Assembly (NCBI RefSeq): GCF_028473745.1
Contig: NZ_CP101137.1
Location: forward strand, 4,154,001-4,218,000
Reading direction: 5' to 3'
DNA length: 64,000 nt
Origin: Streptomyces sp. M92
GTDB taxonomy: Bacteria > Actinomycetota > Actinomycetes > Streptomycetales > Streptomycetaceae
The notes under the pieces were generated by a model. It was not told where the DNA came from. It searched no databases and was given only the letters and a program-made list of their open reading frames with translations. Both the position numbers and the translations under genes were made by a program. Shown here piece after piece: positions 18,279-27,022 of the stretch; within the stretch, counting starts at the first letter, position 1, and every line of letters starts with the position of its first letter.

Positions 18279-18920
18279 TCACACCCTGCGCGGTGAGGCC
18301 AGCAGATAACGGGCCCGCGTTCGCGGCTCGATGTGCTCCCCGACCTGCCAGCCCGCCCGCTCCAGCGTCGCCGCACAGGCACGCAGCGCGGTGCCGTCGG
18401 GTTCGTACACGGCGACGGCCTCGGGCTGCGGCGTCGCGCGCACCCGGTAACCGTGGCCGTCGCCCGTCGCCGGGGCGTGCCCGGCGGCCTCCAGGGCGAG
18501 CGCGGCGGCCGGCACGAGATGCGTACGCTCCCATCCGCACGGCCGGTCCGTGGCCCCGTCGGAATGCGTCATCCGGCGCAGCTCCAGCAGCCCCTGCCAG
18601 GCGCTGAGCACCTCCCGCAGCCGCGCCGGACCGCCCACTGACGGGGCGGGATCCTCGCCGCCGACCCGCGCGGCGAACACGCCCCCGGTGTCCGGCGAGG
18701 ACGGCCGGTCGGCCGAAGGCGCCTCGTCCCGAGCCGGAGCCTCCCGTATCCGGTGCCCCGCCGGGGTCAGGAAGTGATCGTGCGGCGGACGCGGATGCCG
18801 GAAGGCCAGCCCCCGCTTCACCAGCGCCGCGAGCTGCGCGTCCGTACCCTTCAGCCGCCCGGTCACGGGGTCGGCGGCGGCGATCACACGCCGCTGCGCG
18901 GCGGTCGGCGACAGTGCCAC
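18279..18920 (-). CDS. Hypothetical protein with winged-helix-like N-terminus
   Basis: A 213-residue protein. The first ~60 residues (LSPTAAQRRVIAAADPVTGRL..LAALVKRGLAFRHP...LTPAGHRIRE) read like a winged-helix fold. The rest contains WQGLLELRRM and a C-terminal alpha/beta part. GTG 18920 is chosen over a start 57 bp upstream because GGAGGAGG sits 5 nt before it. Family not recognised. Confidence 0.6.
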   Translation of the reverse strand: MALSPTAAQRRVIAAADPVTGRLKGTDAQLAALVKRGLAFRHPRPPHDHFLTPAGHRIREAPARDEAPSADRPSSPDTGGVFAARVGGEDPAPSVGGPARLREVLSAWQGLLELRRMTHSDGATDRPCGWERTHLVPAAALALEAAGHAPATGDGHGYRVRATPQPEAVAVYEPDGTALRACAATLERAGWQVGEHIEPRTRARYLLASPRRV

Positions 18921-18957
18921 GGCGTCCTCCTCCCCTGCTGGCCCACACCTCGGAAGG

Positions 18958-19560
18958 CTACGACGGGGGTCTGACATTCCACGCGGCGATCACCGGACGC
19001 GCGTGCTCCGTGCCCAGCCGGCACAGCGTCCCCGTGCCCAGCTGGAACAGGGCTCCGTCGGACGGCGGCAGCCCCAGGTACCGCGCGGTCAGCACCCGCA
19101 GGAAGTGCCCGTGCGCCACCAGCACCACGCACCCCTCGGTGTTGGCGAACGCGGCCTCCACCCGCGCCAGCACCCGGTCGGCCCGCTCGCCGACCTCCTC
19201 GGGCGTCTCCCCGGGACGCTCCGGCGGCCCGGCGGCGACCCCGTCCGTGAACAGGAACCAGTCCGGCCGGCTCCGGTGGATCTCGACGGTCGTGATCCCC
19301 TCGTACCCGCCGTAGTCCCACTCGTGCAGGTCCTGATCGACACGCACCTCGCCCCGCAGCCCGATCAGCTCGGCCGTCTCCCGGGCCCGCTGGAAGGGGC
19401 TGACGAACGCGGCCCCGATCCGGTGCGACCGGATCAACGGCACCAGGCTCCGCGCCTGCTCCCGCCCGTGCTCGGTCAGCGGAACGTCCGTCAGCCCGGT
19501 GTGCCGCCCGGACCGAGACCACTCGGTCTCACCGTGCCGGACCAGAAAAAGATCACCCAT
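18958..19560 (-). CDS. Histidine phosphatase (phosphoglycerate-mutase-like)
   Basis: A 200-residue enzyme of the histidine phosphatase superfamily. It has the phospho-acceptor RHGE motif at residues 8-11, a second-arm FVSPFQRARETAEL, acidic EWDYGGYEGITT, and the late catalytic His in VLVAHGHFLRVL. Substrate unknown; probably a broad sugar-phosphate phosphatase. ATG 19560 lies 30 bp from the alaA stop. Confidence 0.9.
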   Translation of the reverse strand: MGDLFLVRHGETEWSRSGRHTGLTDVPLTEHGREQARSLVPLIRSHRIGAAFVSPFQRARETAELIGLRGEVRVDQDLHEWDYGGYEGITTVEIHRSRPDWFLFTDGVAAGPPERPGETPEEVGERADRVLARVEAAFANTEGCVVLVAHGHFLRVLTARYLGLPPSDGALFQLGTGTLCRLGTEHARPVIAAWNVRPPS

Positions 19561-19590
19561 GGCTCCAGGCTACGGCGGGGGATTCGCCCG

Positions 19591-20799
19591 CTACTGCCGG
19601 TACCCGCCCAGGAACCGTCCGATCCGCCCGATGGCCGCCTCCAGGTCCTCCGCGTGGGGCAGCGTCAGGATGCGGAAGTGGTCCGGGCTCGGCCAGTTGA
19701 AGCCGGTGCCCTGGACGACCTGGATCTTCTCGCGCAGGAGCAGGTCCAGGACGAAGCGCTCGTCGTCGTGGATCGCGTGCACCTTCGGGTCGATGCGCGG
19801 GAAGGCGTACAGCGCGCCCTTGGGCTTGACGCAGGAGACGCCCGGGATCTCGTTCAGCTTCTCCCAGGCCACGTCCCGCTGTTCGCGCAGACGTCCGCCC
19901 GGCACGGTCAGCTCGCGGATGGACTGGCGGCCGCCGAGCGCCGCCTGGATGGCGTACTGGGCGGGCGCGTTGGCGCACAGCCGCATGGAGGCCAGCATGG
20001 TCAGGCCCTCCAGGTAGTCCTTCGCGTGCTGCTTCGGACCCGTGACCACCAGCCAGCCGGAGCGGAAGCCCGCCACCCGGTACGTCTTGGACAGGCCGCA
20101 GAAGGTGAGGACGACCAGGTCGGGGGCGAGGGCGGCGGCCGAGTGGTGGACGGCGTCGTCGTAGAGGATCTGGTCGTAGATCTCGTCGGCGAAGACCATC
20201 AGACCGTGTCGGCGGGCGAGGTCGAGGATGCCCTCGACGATCTCCTTGGGGTAGACCGCGCCGGTGGGGTTGTTGGGGTTGATGATGACGACCGCCTTGG
20301 TGCGGTCGGTGATCTTCGACTCCATGTCGGCCAGGTCCGGATACCACTCCGCCTGCTCGTCGCACAGGTAGTGGACCGCCTTGCCGCCCGCGAGGGTGGT
20401 CACCGCCGTCCAGAGGGGGAAGTCGGGAGCGGGGATCAGTACCTCGTCGCCGTCCTCCAGCAGTGCCTGTACGGCCATGGAGACCAGCTCGGACACGCCG
20501 TTGCCGAGGAAGACGTCGTCCACGTCCACCTCCAGGCCGAGCGCCTGGTAGCGCTGGGCGACGGCCCGGCGGGCGGAGAGGACGCCGCGCGAGTCGGTGT
20601 AGCCGTGCGCCCGCGGGAGCATCCGGATCATGTCCTGGAGGATCTCCTCCGGCGCCTCGAAGCCGAAGAGGGCCGGATTGCCGGTGTTCAGGCGCAGCAC
20701 GCTGTGCCCCGCCTCCTCCAGCGCGTTGGCGTGCTCGATGACCGGGCCGCGGATCTCGTAACAGACCTCGCTGAGCTTGTTCGACTGCCGGAACTCCAT
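19591..20799 (-). CDS. alaA: Alanine aminotransferase AlaA
   Basis: PLP-dependent glutamate-pyruvate transaminase. The 402-residue protein parallels E. coli AlaA throughout: KLSEVCYEIRGPVIEHA, NGVSELVSMAVQALL, NPNNPTGAVY, FADEIYDQILYDD, and the Schiff-base Lys in GLSKTYRVAGFRSGW. ATG 20799. It shares an 87-bp divergent promoter region, with two short palindromes, with an HxlR regulator that probably senses or controls it. Confidence 0.92.
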   Translation of the reverse strand: MEFRQSNKLSEVCYEIRGPVIEHANALEEAGHSVLRLNTGNPALFGFEAPEEILQDMIRMLPRAHGYTDSRGVLSARRAVAQRYQALGLEVDVDDVFLGNGVSELVSMAVQALLEDGDEVLIPAPDFPLWTAVTTLAGGKAVHYLCDEQAEWYPDLADMESKITDRTKAVVIINPNNPTGAVYPKEIVEGILDLARRHGLMVFADEIYDQILYDDAVHHSAAALAPDLVVLTFCGLSKTYRVAGFRSGWLVVTGPKQHAKDYLEGLTMLASMRLCANAPAQYAIQAALGGRQSIRELTVPGGRLREQRDVAWEKLNEIPGVSCVKPKGALYAFPRIDPKVHAIHDDERFVLDLLLREKIQVVQGTGFNWPSPDHFRILTLPHAEDLEAAIGRIGRFLGGYRQ

Positions 20800-20829
20800 G
20801 CGCCGCTACCCCTCCGGAATCTGGTGTTG

Positions 20830-20879
20830 CTTGGTTTTACCAAGTAGCAGCTTGGAAAGTCCAACAACTTGTCTACACT
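20830..20879. promoter_or_regulatory. Two palindromes in the alaA/HxlR divergent promoter
   Basis: CTTGGTTTTACCAAG (20830-20844) and TTGGAAAGTCCAA (20852-20864) are inverted repeats sharing TTGG/CCAA arms. TTGGAA (20852-20857) with TACACT (20874-20879), 16 nt apart, would start transcription about 8 nt later, at the ATG 20887, implying a leaderless HxlR mRNA. Confidence 0.55.
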
Positions 20880-20886
20880 GCGTCGC

Positions 20887-21546
20887 ATGTCACCTCGTCC
20901 TCGCCGAAGCTACGACCAGTACTGTTCCGTCGCGCGTGCCCTCGACGCCGTCGGCGACCGCTGGACCCTGCTGATCGTCCGCGAGCTGCTGGCCGGTCCG
21001 CGGCGCTACACCGACCTGCACGCCGACCTGCCCGGCGTCAGTACGGACGTACTCGCCTCACGGCTGAAGGACATGGAGCGCGAAGGGCTGACGACCCGGC
21101 GCCGGCTGCCCCCGCCCGCAGCGGCGTACGTCTACGAACTCACCGAGCGCGGCAGCGGGTTGCTGCCGGTGCTGGAGGCGCTCGGCGCGTGGGGCGCCCG
21201 CGAACTGGGGGAGCGGCGGCCCACGGACGCCGTCCGGGCGCACTGGTCCGCGCTGCCCCTGCGGCGGGCGCTGCGGGAGGCCGGGGCGGGGGAGGGGGTC
21301 GTCGAAGTCCGGCTGGAGGAGGGGACCTTCCACCTGTGCGCCGGGGACGGGGAGAGCGACTTCGGGCGCGGCTCCGTGTACGGGGACGGTCCCGCCCCCG
21401 GTGAGCCCGACGCCCGGCTGGTGCTGGACGCCGGGACCTGCGCGGACCTCTGCCGCGGGGAACTGTCCCTGCGGGACGCGGTGCGCGACGGCCGCGTCGG
21501 CGTCACCGGAGAGGGCACGGCGGCGAAGGCGCTCAGGGAGGCGTGA
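20887..21546 (+). CDS. HxlR-family regulator with C-terminal SCP2-like domain
   Basis: A 219-residue protein. Residues ~1-100 are the HxlR winged helix (YCSVARALDAVGDRWTLLIVRELLAGPRRYTDLHADLPGVSTDVLASRLKDM). Residues ~115-215 are a sterol-carrier-protein-2-like fold that may bind a lipid-like ligand (ARLVLDAGTCADLCRGELSLRDAVRDGRVGVTGE). Divergent from alaA with palindromes between. Leaderless start likely. Confidence 0.85.
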   Translation: MSPRPRRSYDQYCSVARALDAVGDRWTLLIVRELLAGPRRYTDLHADLPGVSTDVLASRLKDMEREGLTTRRRLPPPAAAYVYELTERGSGLLPVLEALGAWGARELGERRPTDAVRAHWSALPLRRALREAGAGEGVVEVRLEEGTFHLCAGDGESDFGRGSVYGDGPAPGEPDARLVLDAGTCADLCRGELSLRDAVRDGRVGVTGEGTAAKALREA

Positions 21547-21552
21547 GACGGC

Positions 21553-21580
21553 GGAAGGCCCGCCGCGAGGCGGGCCTTCC
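21553..21580. terminator. Bidirectional hairpin terminator
   Basis: A perfect 12-bp stem GGAAGGCCCGCC / GGCGGGCCTTCC with 4-nt loop between convergent genes ending at 21546 and 21598. Confidence 0.88.
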
Positions 21581-21597
21581 ACGGACGTGACGGTCGT

Positions 21598-22401
21598 TCA
21601 GGCGCCCGGCGGCACCCTCGGCGGCCGCCCCGAACCGCGCGTCAGCGCGTAGCCGCCGACGCCCGCGAGCGCGGCCAGTACGCCGCCGATCCCGGTCCAC
21701 ACCCACCGGTCGGACCACCAGCCGGAGGACCAGCCGTCCTCGGGCTCGATCGCGGACAGCACCGCGCCGCGGTCCTCCTCGTCCTCGTCCGCACCGGACT
21801 TCATCGCGACGCCCGGCACCAGCGGCTCGGACAGCGAACCGTCCACCGCCGCCGCGCCGCCCATATCCTTCGAACCGACCTCGATCTCGGCGCCCACCCG
21901 GACGCCGAGGTCGGAGGTGGGCAGGTCCACGACGGTCAGCCGGACGTAGTACGTGCCCGGCAGCGGGTCGTTCGCCCACGGCTCGGACCAGGCGCGGACG
22001 GTGCGCAGCACGCAGGCCAGCTCCACGGAGGAGGCGTCCGCCGCCGCCGTGCGGGTCTGGGCGCCCCACTGGCACGCCTGGCGCCGGCGCAGGCCGTCGT
22101 ACACGTCGACCCGCCAGGTCTGGGCCGCGTGCGACTCGGGCAGCTTCACCGTGGCCCGCACCGTGGGACGCTGGCCGGCGTCGGCCGGGAACGACCAGTA
22201 CAGGTAGTCACCGGCGGCACCGTTCGCGGTCGCCCGCTGCCCCTGCCCGATCTCGGTCGCCGTACGGAAGGAGGTGCCCGCCGTCGTCGGCGCGTCACCG
22301 TCCCCGGACGGGCCCGCGGAGGGCGAGGAGTCGGCCGCCGCCGGGGCCGCGGCGAGGCCCAGCAGCAGGACCGCGGCACTCAGGACTCGTACAGCACGCA
22401 T
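21598..22401 (-). CDS. Secreted, membrane-anchored protein partner of the vWA protein
   Basis: A 267-residue protein with a signal peptide (MRAVRVLSAAVLLLGLAAAPAAA), an extracellular beta-rich part (FRTATEIGQGQRATANGAAGDYLYWSFPADAGQRPTV), a linker rich in Asp/Glu, and one C-terminal membrane helix (VWTGIGGVLAALAGVGGYALT) followed by Arg. ATG 22401 overlaps the vWA stop by one base (TGATG). Its soluble part resembles the second half of the vWA protein (GQRW.. / VYWSF), suggesting a common fold. Confidence 0.75.
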   Translation of the reverse strand: MRAVRVLSAAVLLLGLAAAPAAADSSPSAGPSGDGDAPTTAGTSFRTATEIGQGQRATANGAAGDYLYWSFPADAGQRPTVRATVKLPESHAAQTWRVDVYDGLRRRQACQWGAQTRTAAADASSVELACVLRTVRAWSEPWANDPLPGTYYVRLTVVDLPTSDLGVRVGAEIEVGSKDMGGAAAVDGSLSEPLVPGVAMKSGADEDEEDRGAVLSAIEPEDGWSSGWWSDRWVWTGIGGVLAALAGVGGYALTRGSGRPPRVPPGA

Positions 22402-23675
22402 CAGTTGGTCCTCCAGACCGCGAACCGCCACCGCGACAGCCAGCCCCACAGCAGACCGGCGAGGAAACCGACGAGCACCAGCACGCCGAGCAGCCACCAG
22501 CCGCGCCCGAGACCGAACGAGGCCACGTCGTCGGCGTCGCCGGGACCGTCCACGACGTCGACGGTCAGCTCCAGCGGAAGCCCCGGCGTGGTCTTCACAC
22601 CGGAGGCGACGGAGAAGGAGTTGGTGACCTGGAGGCACACGGCCTCGGCCGCCGGCTTGTCCCCGTCCGCCTCGTCGCTCTCCGCCTTCGGGTACCGCAG
22701 CCCGGTCGAGATCACGTCCGTACGGCCGTTGCCCGCCGCCTCGCCGCGCACGATCTCCCGTCCGTGCACCGTCACCGCCCGCAGCAGCACCGCGTGGGAC
22801 GGGTTCACGGCACGGTCGGCGCCCACGCTCACCGAGGCGCGCAGCTCCTGTCCGGGCAGTACGTCCACCCGGTACCAGCGCTGCTGACCGAACTCCTCGC
22901 GGTCGGTGTACAGCCCCGACTCCAGCGTCGGCGCCTTCGCGCACGAGTCGGCGCCCTCGGTGGCCACCGGCGTCACCACGGGGTCGGCCGCCCGGTCCAC
23001 CAACTGGTTGACCCGGTCGGTGAGTTCGTCGGTGTGCTCGACGGAGGTGTACGTCCCGCCGGTCGCCTCCGCGATGCAGCTGAGCTGCTGCCGCATCTTG
23101 GCGTTGGGGACCAGGCCGAGCGTGTCGATGGTCAGCCCGATGCCCTTCGCGGCGATCTCGCGGGCCACCTCGCACGGGTCGAGCGGGGCGCAGGTGTCCT
23201 CGCCGTCGCTGATCAGCACGATCCGCTTGGAACCGTCCCCGCCTTCGAGGTCGTCGGCCGCCGCGAGCAGTGCGGGACCGATCGGCGTCCAGCCGGTGGG
23301 CGACAGGGTCGCCACCGCGGTCTTGGCCTCGGTGCGGTCCAGCGGGCCCACCGGGTAGAGCTGCGCGGTGTCCTTGCAGCCCCGCTTGCGGTCGTCGCCC
23401 GGGTAGTCGGCGCCCAGCGTCCGGATGCCCAGCTCCACCTCCTCGGGCGTTGCGTCGAGCACCTCGTTGAACGCCTGCTTGGCCGCGGCCATCCGCGTCC
23501 CGCCGTCGATGTCCCGGGTCCGCATCGACCCACTGACGTCGAGCACGAGATCGACCTTCGGCGCGTCCTCGCCCGTGGGTTCCCCGGCGGCCGCGCCGGA
23601 CGGGAAAGCCAACCCCGCCGTCAGCGCGGCGAGCAGGGCACAGGCACCCGCCGCCAGCCGTGTTCTTGTGATCAT
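22401..23675 (-). CDS. Exported von Willebrand factor A-domain protein
   Basis: A 424-residue protein with an N-terminal signal peptide (to about residue 31), a vWA domain with MIDAS motif DVSGSM, the second MIDAS Thr around SPTGWTPIGPALLAA and the Asp in ISDGEDT. A beta-rich extracellular region follows, then a C-terminal membrane helix (WWLLGVLVLVGFLAGLLWGWL). It is coupled to the next gene and probably acts at the cell surface in protein-protein contact; ligand unknown. Confidence 0.85.
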   Translation of the reverse strand: MITRTRLAAGACALLAALTAGLAFPSGAAAGEPTGEDAPKVDLVLDVSGSMRTRDIDGGTRMAAAKQAFNEVLDATPEEVELGIRTLGADYPGDDRKRGCKDTAQLYPVGPLDRTEAKTAVATLSPTGWTPIGPALLAAADDLEGGDGSKRIVLISDGEDTCAPLDPCEVAREIAAKGIGLTIDTLGLVPNAKMRQQLSCIAEATGGTYTSVEHTDELTDRVNQLVDRAADPVVTPVATEGADSCAKAPTLESGLYTDREEFGQQRWYRVDVLPGQELRASVSVGADRAVNPSHAVLLRAVTVHGREIVRGEAAGNGRTDVISTGLRYPKAESDEADGDKPAAEAVCLQVTNSFSVASGVKTTPGLPLELTVDVVDGPGDADDVASFGLGRGWWLLGVLVLVGFLAGLLWGWLSRWRFAVWRTN

Positions 23676-23737
23676 CGGCGGATCTTATTGATCAGTGGTG
23701 CCGGGTTCCAAAACGAGACCGCGCGGACGCCCCGACT

Positions 23738-25237
23738 TCACCCCCAGTGCAGCGGATTGGGCAGCCGGGCCCAGAGGTCCCCGCCGCTCTCCGGTGAAGT
23801 GCGCATCAGAGTCAGCGCCTTGACGGGCAGCGGCTCCTCGCACAGCGCCACGACGTCCGGTGTGCGCGGCAGTTCGCGTACTGCCCCCGCCAGCGCCTCC
23901 CGCAGCGTCGGACCCGATCCCACGGTCGCCGCCAGCGCGCCACCCACCAGCGACCCGAACAGCTTGCGGCGCAGCACCTCCGGGTCGTCCGTGAGCATGC
24001 GCGGCGGCAGCTCGGGGGCCGGGACGCCGTGCCGCGCCAGGCGTGCCGGGCTCACCCTGATGTCGGCGAGGTCGCGGTAGACCAGGCGCAGGGGCTGGCC
24101 CGCCCGGTCCAGCACGACCAGCAGGTTCTGGCCGTGTGCCTCCAGGGCCACGCCCAGCTCCAGGGCGCGCAGTCCGACGGTGAGCGCGAGCCGGGCGAAG
24201 GCGGTCGGCCAGCCGGGGCGGCGGGGCAGCCCGGTGGTGGCGAGGGCGGCCACCGGAACGACGCGCTCGCCGCCGCTCGCGTACACCTCGGGCGACTCGC
24301 GCAGCACGGCGGCCAGGTCGGGGGAGTGGGCGGTGGCCGCCCCCAGCGTGCGGGTCATGTGGAGCAGGCCGTCCGTCCGCGCGGCCAGATCCTCCCCGAA
24401 GGACGACAGCGTCGACGACGCGGCGATCGAGGCGACCGAGATGTCCCGCACGGAGGAGGTGAGCCGGGCGCTGAGCGCCGTCTTGACGTGCGGTCCGCCG
24501 GGCACGGCGAGCGTACGCAGGGACATCAGCGGCCGGGCGGCGATCCGCTCCTCGCATGGTCGCTTCAGCACGTGCGCCGCCTGCCACGGATGCACCGGGA
24601 GCAGCACCTTCGCCCCGTCCCGCAGGTCCGTCGGCCACACCCCGGTCACCAGGCACGCCGAGGCCGGCACCGGCACCAGACCCAGCCCCACCACGGGCCG
24701 GTGCTCGGGCCCGTACGCGAGCTGGTCCGCCACCGAGAAACCCGGACGTGAACGGCAGGCCGGATGGTAGGGATGCCCGTCCACCACCCGCTGCTCCCAG
24801 CCCCAGTCGCTGTCCGGCCACTCGTCCGGGTGAAGTTCCAGGGCGGTCCGCGACAGCGCCAACGACGCGACACTGTGACCGAGTTCCGCCGCGAACCCCG
24901 CGGAGTGCGGCACGGCGAGGTCCGTCGTCAGTCGCGCCGGATCGTCGTAGGGCACGTCGTCGAGGCGTACGACGCCGACGTACGCGTCCGTCCGGTACGG
25001 GTCGGCGGCCGGACCGGCGAGCCGGCGGCCGTCGCGCAGGCGCAGTACGAGCCCGTCGCGCACCGTCTCCCGGCCCGCGACCCACGGGAGCGGTTCATGG
25101 GCGAACGCACGCCACAGCCGGGTCAGCACCGCCGCGCGGGCGCCGGGCAGCCCGGCCGTGAACTCGGGCAGCAGACCGGGACGGACGACGGCCAGTTCGT
25201 CGGCGACCTCTGCCTCCGCGGTGGGGGGACGATGCAC
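23738..25237 (-). CDS. NIS siderophore synthetase (IucA/IucC family), minus-strand copy
   Basis: A 499-residue NRPS-independent siderophore synthetase: ATP-dependent adenylation of a carboxylate and condensation with an amine or alcohol. Motifs in order: GHPYHPACRSRPGF (nucleotide-binding loop), PVHPWQ, KTALSARLTSSVRDIS and EAHGQNLLVVLD. GTG 25237 has GAGGAG upstream. It is divergent from a second synthetase, with a 12-bp tandem repeat between. No decarboxylase, monooxygenase or transporter gene adjoins, so the product is unpredictable. Confidence 0.88.
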   Translation of the reverse strand: MHRPPTAEAEVADELAVVRPGLLPEFTAGLPGARAAVLTRLWRAFAHEPLPWVAGRETVRDGLVLRLRDGRRLAGPAADPYRTDAYVGVVRLDDVPYDDPARLTTDLAVPHSAGFAAELGHSVASLALSRTALELHPDEWPDSDWGWEQRVVDGHPYHPACRSRPGFSVADQLAYGPEHRPVVGLGLVPVPASACLVTGVWPTDLRDGAKVLLPVHPWQAAHVLKRPCEERIAARPLMSLRTLAVPGGPHVKTALSARLTSSVRDISVASIAASSTLSSFGEDLAARTDGLLHMTRTLGAATAHSPDLAAVLRESPEVYASGGERVVPVAALATTGLPRRPGWPTAFARLALTVGLRALELGVALEAHGQNLLVVLDRAGQPLRLVYRDLADIRVSPARLARHGVPAPELPPRMLTDDPEVLRRKLFGSLVGGALAATVGSGPTLREALAGAVRELPRTPDVVALCEEPLPVKALTLMRTSPESGGDLWARLPNPLHWG

Positions 25238-25276
25238 GGGCGGGCTCCTCGGGTACGAGTCGGTACGAGTAGGAGG

Positions 25277-25351
25277 TCACGGCACAGGGACGACGACAGG
25301 CATCAGGACAGGCATCACGGCAGGCATCAGGACAGGCATCACGACAGACAT
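25277..25351 (-). CDS. Possible 24-residue leader peptide made of MPV repeats
   Basis: The 12-bp tandem repeat reads on the minus strand as ATG-initiated MSVVMPVLMPAVMPVLMPVV then VPVP and stop, ending 40 bp before the NIS synthetase start. Whether it is translated is unknown; it may merely reflect repeat expansion. Confidence 0.2.
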   Translation of the reverse strand: MSVVMPVLMPAVMPVLMPVVVPVP

Positions 25352-25355
25352 ACTG
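25296..25355. repeat. Five-copy 12-bp tandem repeat
   Basis: Units ACAGGCATCAGG, ACAGGCATCACG, GCAGGCATCAGG and ACAGGCATCACG, then a decayed ACAGACATACTG. They fill the promoter region between two divergent NIS synthetase genes. Confidence 0.85.
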
Positions 25356-25397
25356 ATCGCCTCCGCCTCTCCGCCATGGACAGACCGTAGGGAACGA

Positions 25398-26927
25398 GTG
25401 GAACGCGTGGATTTCCTGCCCCCGCCCACCGGCGCCGACGCCGCCCCCCGCCCGGGCCTGGCCGAATTGGCCGACGCCTACGCGATGGTGCCGCTGCTCA
25501 ACTGCCTGCTGCGCGAGGTGGCCGACCCTCTGCCGGACCCCGGCCCCCGGCCCGTGTACCGGCTGCCCGGCGGCCGACTGCTGCGGGTACGCGCGGGCCG
25601 CCGCCCCGCCGAGCCGGAGGTCGCCACGGCGGCGGGCGGCTGGCACCCGGTCGGCCACACCGCGCTGGTGAAACTCGTCGCCGAGGAACTGCGCCACCAC
25701 ACCGGCCTGCCCAACCACGAACTGCCCACCGAGATCACCGACAGCCGCGAAACGGTGGCCGCCCTCCTCACGGCCCGCGCCCGCGCCACCCCGCCTCAGG
25801 ACCCCTACATCCGCTCCGAACAGGCCCTCCTCACCGGCCACACTCACCACCCGGCCCCCAAGGCGCGCGGAGGGGGCCCGCACGCCGCCTGGCTGCCGTA
25901 CGCACCCGAGGCGCACGCCCGCTTCCCGCTGACCTTGCTCGCTGTGCGCGAGGACACGGTCGTCGAGGAGGGCGACACCGCCGCCCTCGACGCCTTGGCC
26001 GACGCCCCGCCCGGATACCGGCTCCTCCCGGCCCACCCCTGGCAGCTCGACCTGACCGCGGGCACCCTCGCCCCCGCCATCGCCGACGGCCGCCTGCTCC
26101 GCCTCGGCACGACCGGCGGCTTCGTCTGGCCGACGGCCGCGATCCGCACGGTGTACGCCCCCGACCCCGACCTCTTCCTCAAGTTCAGCCTCGACGTACG
26201 CATCACCAACGACATCCGCCGCCTGTGGCGCCACGACCTGCTGAAACTGCGCCGCACCGACACCGCCGTCACCGAGGCCTTCGACGCGATCGGCCCACCG
26301 GCCGCCTGGCTCGCCGACCGCGGCTACCGCACGGCGGAGTTCGCCTTCGAGGAACTGGCCGTCGTCGTCCGCGACGGACTGCGGGGCCGGGTCCTGCCGG
26401 GCGCCACCCCGCTGCTCGCCGCCGCCCTGGTGGAGGGCTTCGAGGGCAGCCCCCTGGCGGCCACCAGCGACCCGGCGGCCTGGTGGGAGGCGTACCTCGC
26501 GGCCGTCGTCCCGCCCGTCCTGACCGCCTTCGCCGAGGACGGCGTCGTCCTGGAGGCCCACCTGCAGAACACCCTGGTCGCCGTGGACGCGGCCGGGATG
26601 CCGGTGCAGGCCCTGTTCCGGGACGCGGAGGGCGTCAAGCTGCTGCCGGACACCTCGCGGGCGGCCGGCTGGGAGCGCCTGGTGTACTGCCTGGTCGTCA
26701 ACCACCTCGTGGAGATCGCCGCCGCCCTGGCCGAGCACCACCCCGGCCTCGACCCCTGGCCCGCCGCCCACCGGACCCTGGCCCACCACACGGACCTGCC
26801 GGAGATCCCGGCCCTCCTCACCGCACCCACCCTCCCCGCCAAGACCAACCTCCTGCTCCGTTGGACGGGCGCGGACGGCGCCGACGCGCGGTACCGGCCG
26901 CTGGGCAATCCTTTGCGGGGGGCGTGA
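25398..26927 (+). CDS. NIS siderophore synthetase (IucA/IucC family), plus-strand copy
   Basis: A 509-residue second synthetase. It keeps GHTHHPAPKARGG, PAHPWQLD, FLKFSLDVRITNDIRR and EAHLQNTLVAVD, followed by the C-terminal helical domain (GWERLVYCLVVNHLVEIAAAL). The start is taken as GTG 25398 with GGGA about 5 nt upstream; GTG 25407 is an alternative. Together with the divergent copy it could make two successive amide or ester bonds on citrate or a related acid. Confidence 0.88.
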   Translation: MERVDFLPPPTGADAAPRPGLAELADAYAMVPLLNCLLREVADPLPDPGPRPVYRLPGGRLLRVRAGRRPAEPEVATAAGGWHPVGHTALVKLVAEELRHHTGLPNHELPTEITDSRETVAALLTARARATPPQDPYIRSEQALLTGHTHHPAPKARGGGPHAAWLPYAPEAHARFPLTLLAVREDTVVEEGDTAALDALADAPPGYRLLPAHPWQLDLTAGTLAPAIADGRLLRLGTTGGFVWPTAAIRTVYAPDPDLFLKFSLDVRITNDIRRLWRHDLLKLRRTDTAVTEAFDAIGPPAAWLADRGYRTAEFAFEELAVVVRDGLRGRVLPGATPLLAAALVEGFEGSPLAATSDPAAWWEAYLAAVVPPVLTAFAEDGVVLEAHLQNTLVAVDAAGMPVQALFRDAEGVKLLPDTSRAAGWERLVYCLVVNHLVEIAAALAEHHPGLDPWPAAHRTLAHHTDLPEIPALLTAPTLPAKTNLLLRWTGADGADARYRPLGNPLRGA

Positions 26928-27022
26928 GCGGAGCGGGGCAGGCCGAGGAGCCGGTGATTCGTCAAGATCAGTCGATCGGCAGAATGGCCAGTCGCCCGCA
27001 AGGGGAGGGGACGGACAACGAC

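Noticed and set aside
23676..23737. Short AT-rich TTATTGATCA-like stretch between the vWA and NIS genes
   Set aside because: Considered as an iron box, but it lacks the TTAGGTTAGGCTAACCTAA-type palindrome.
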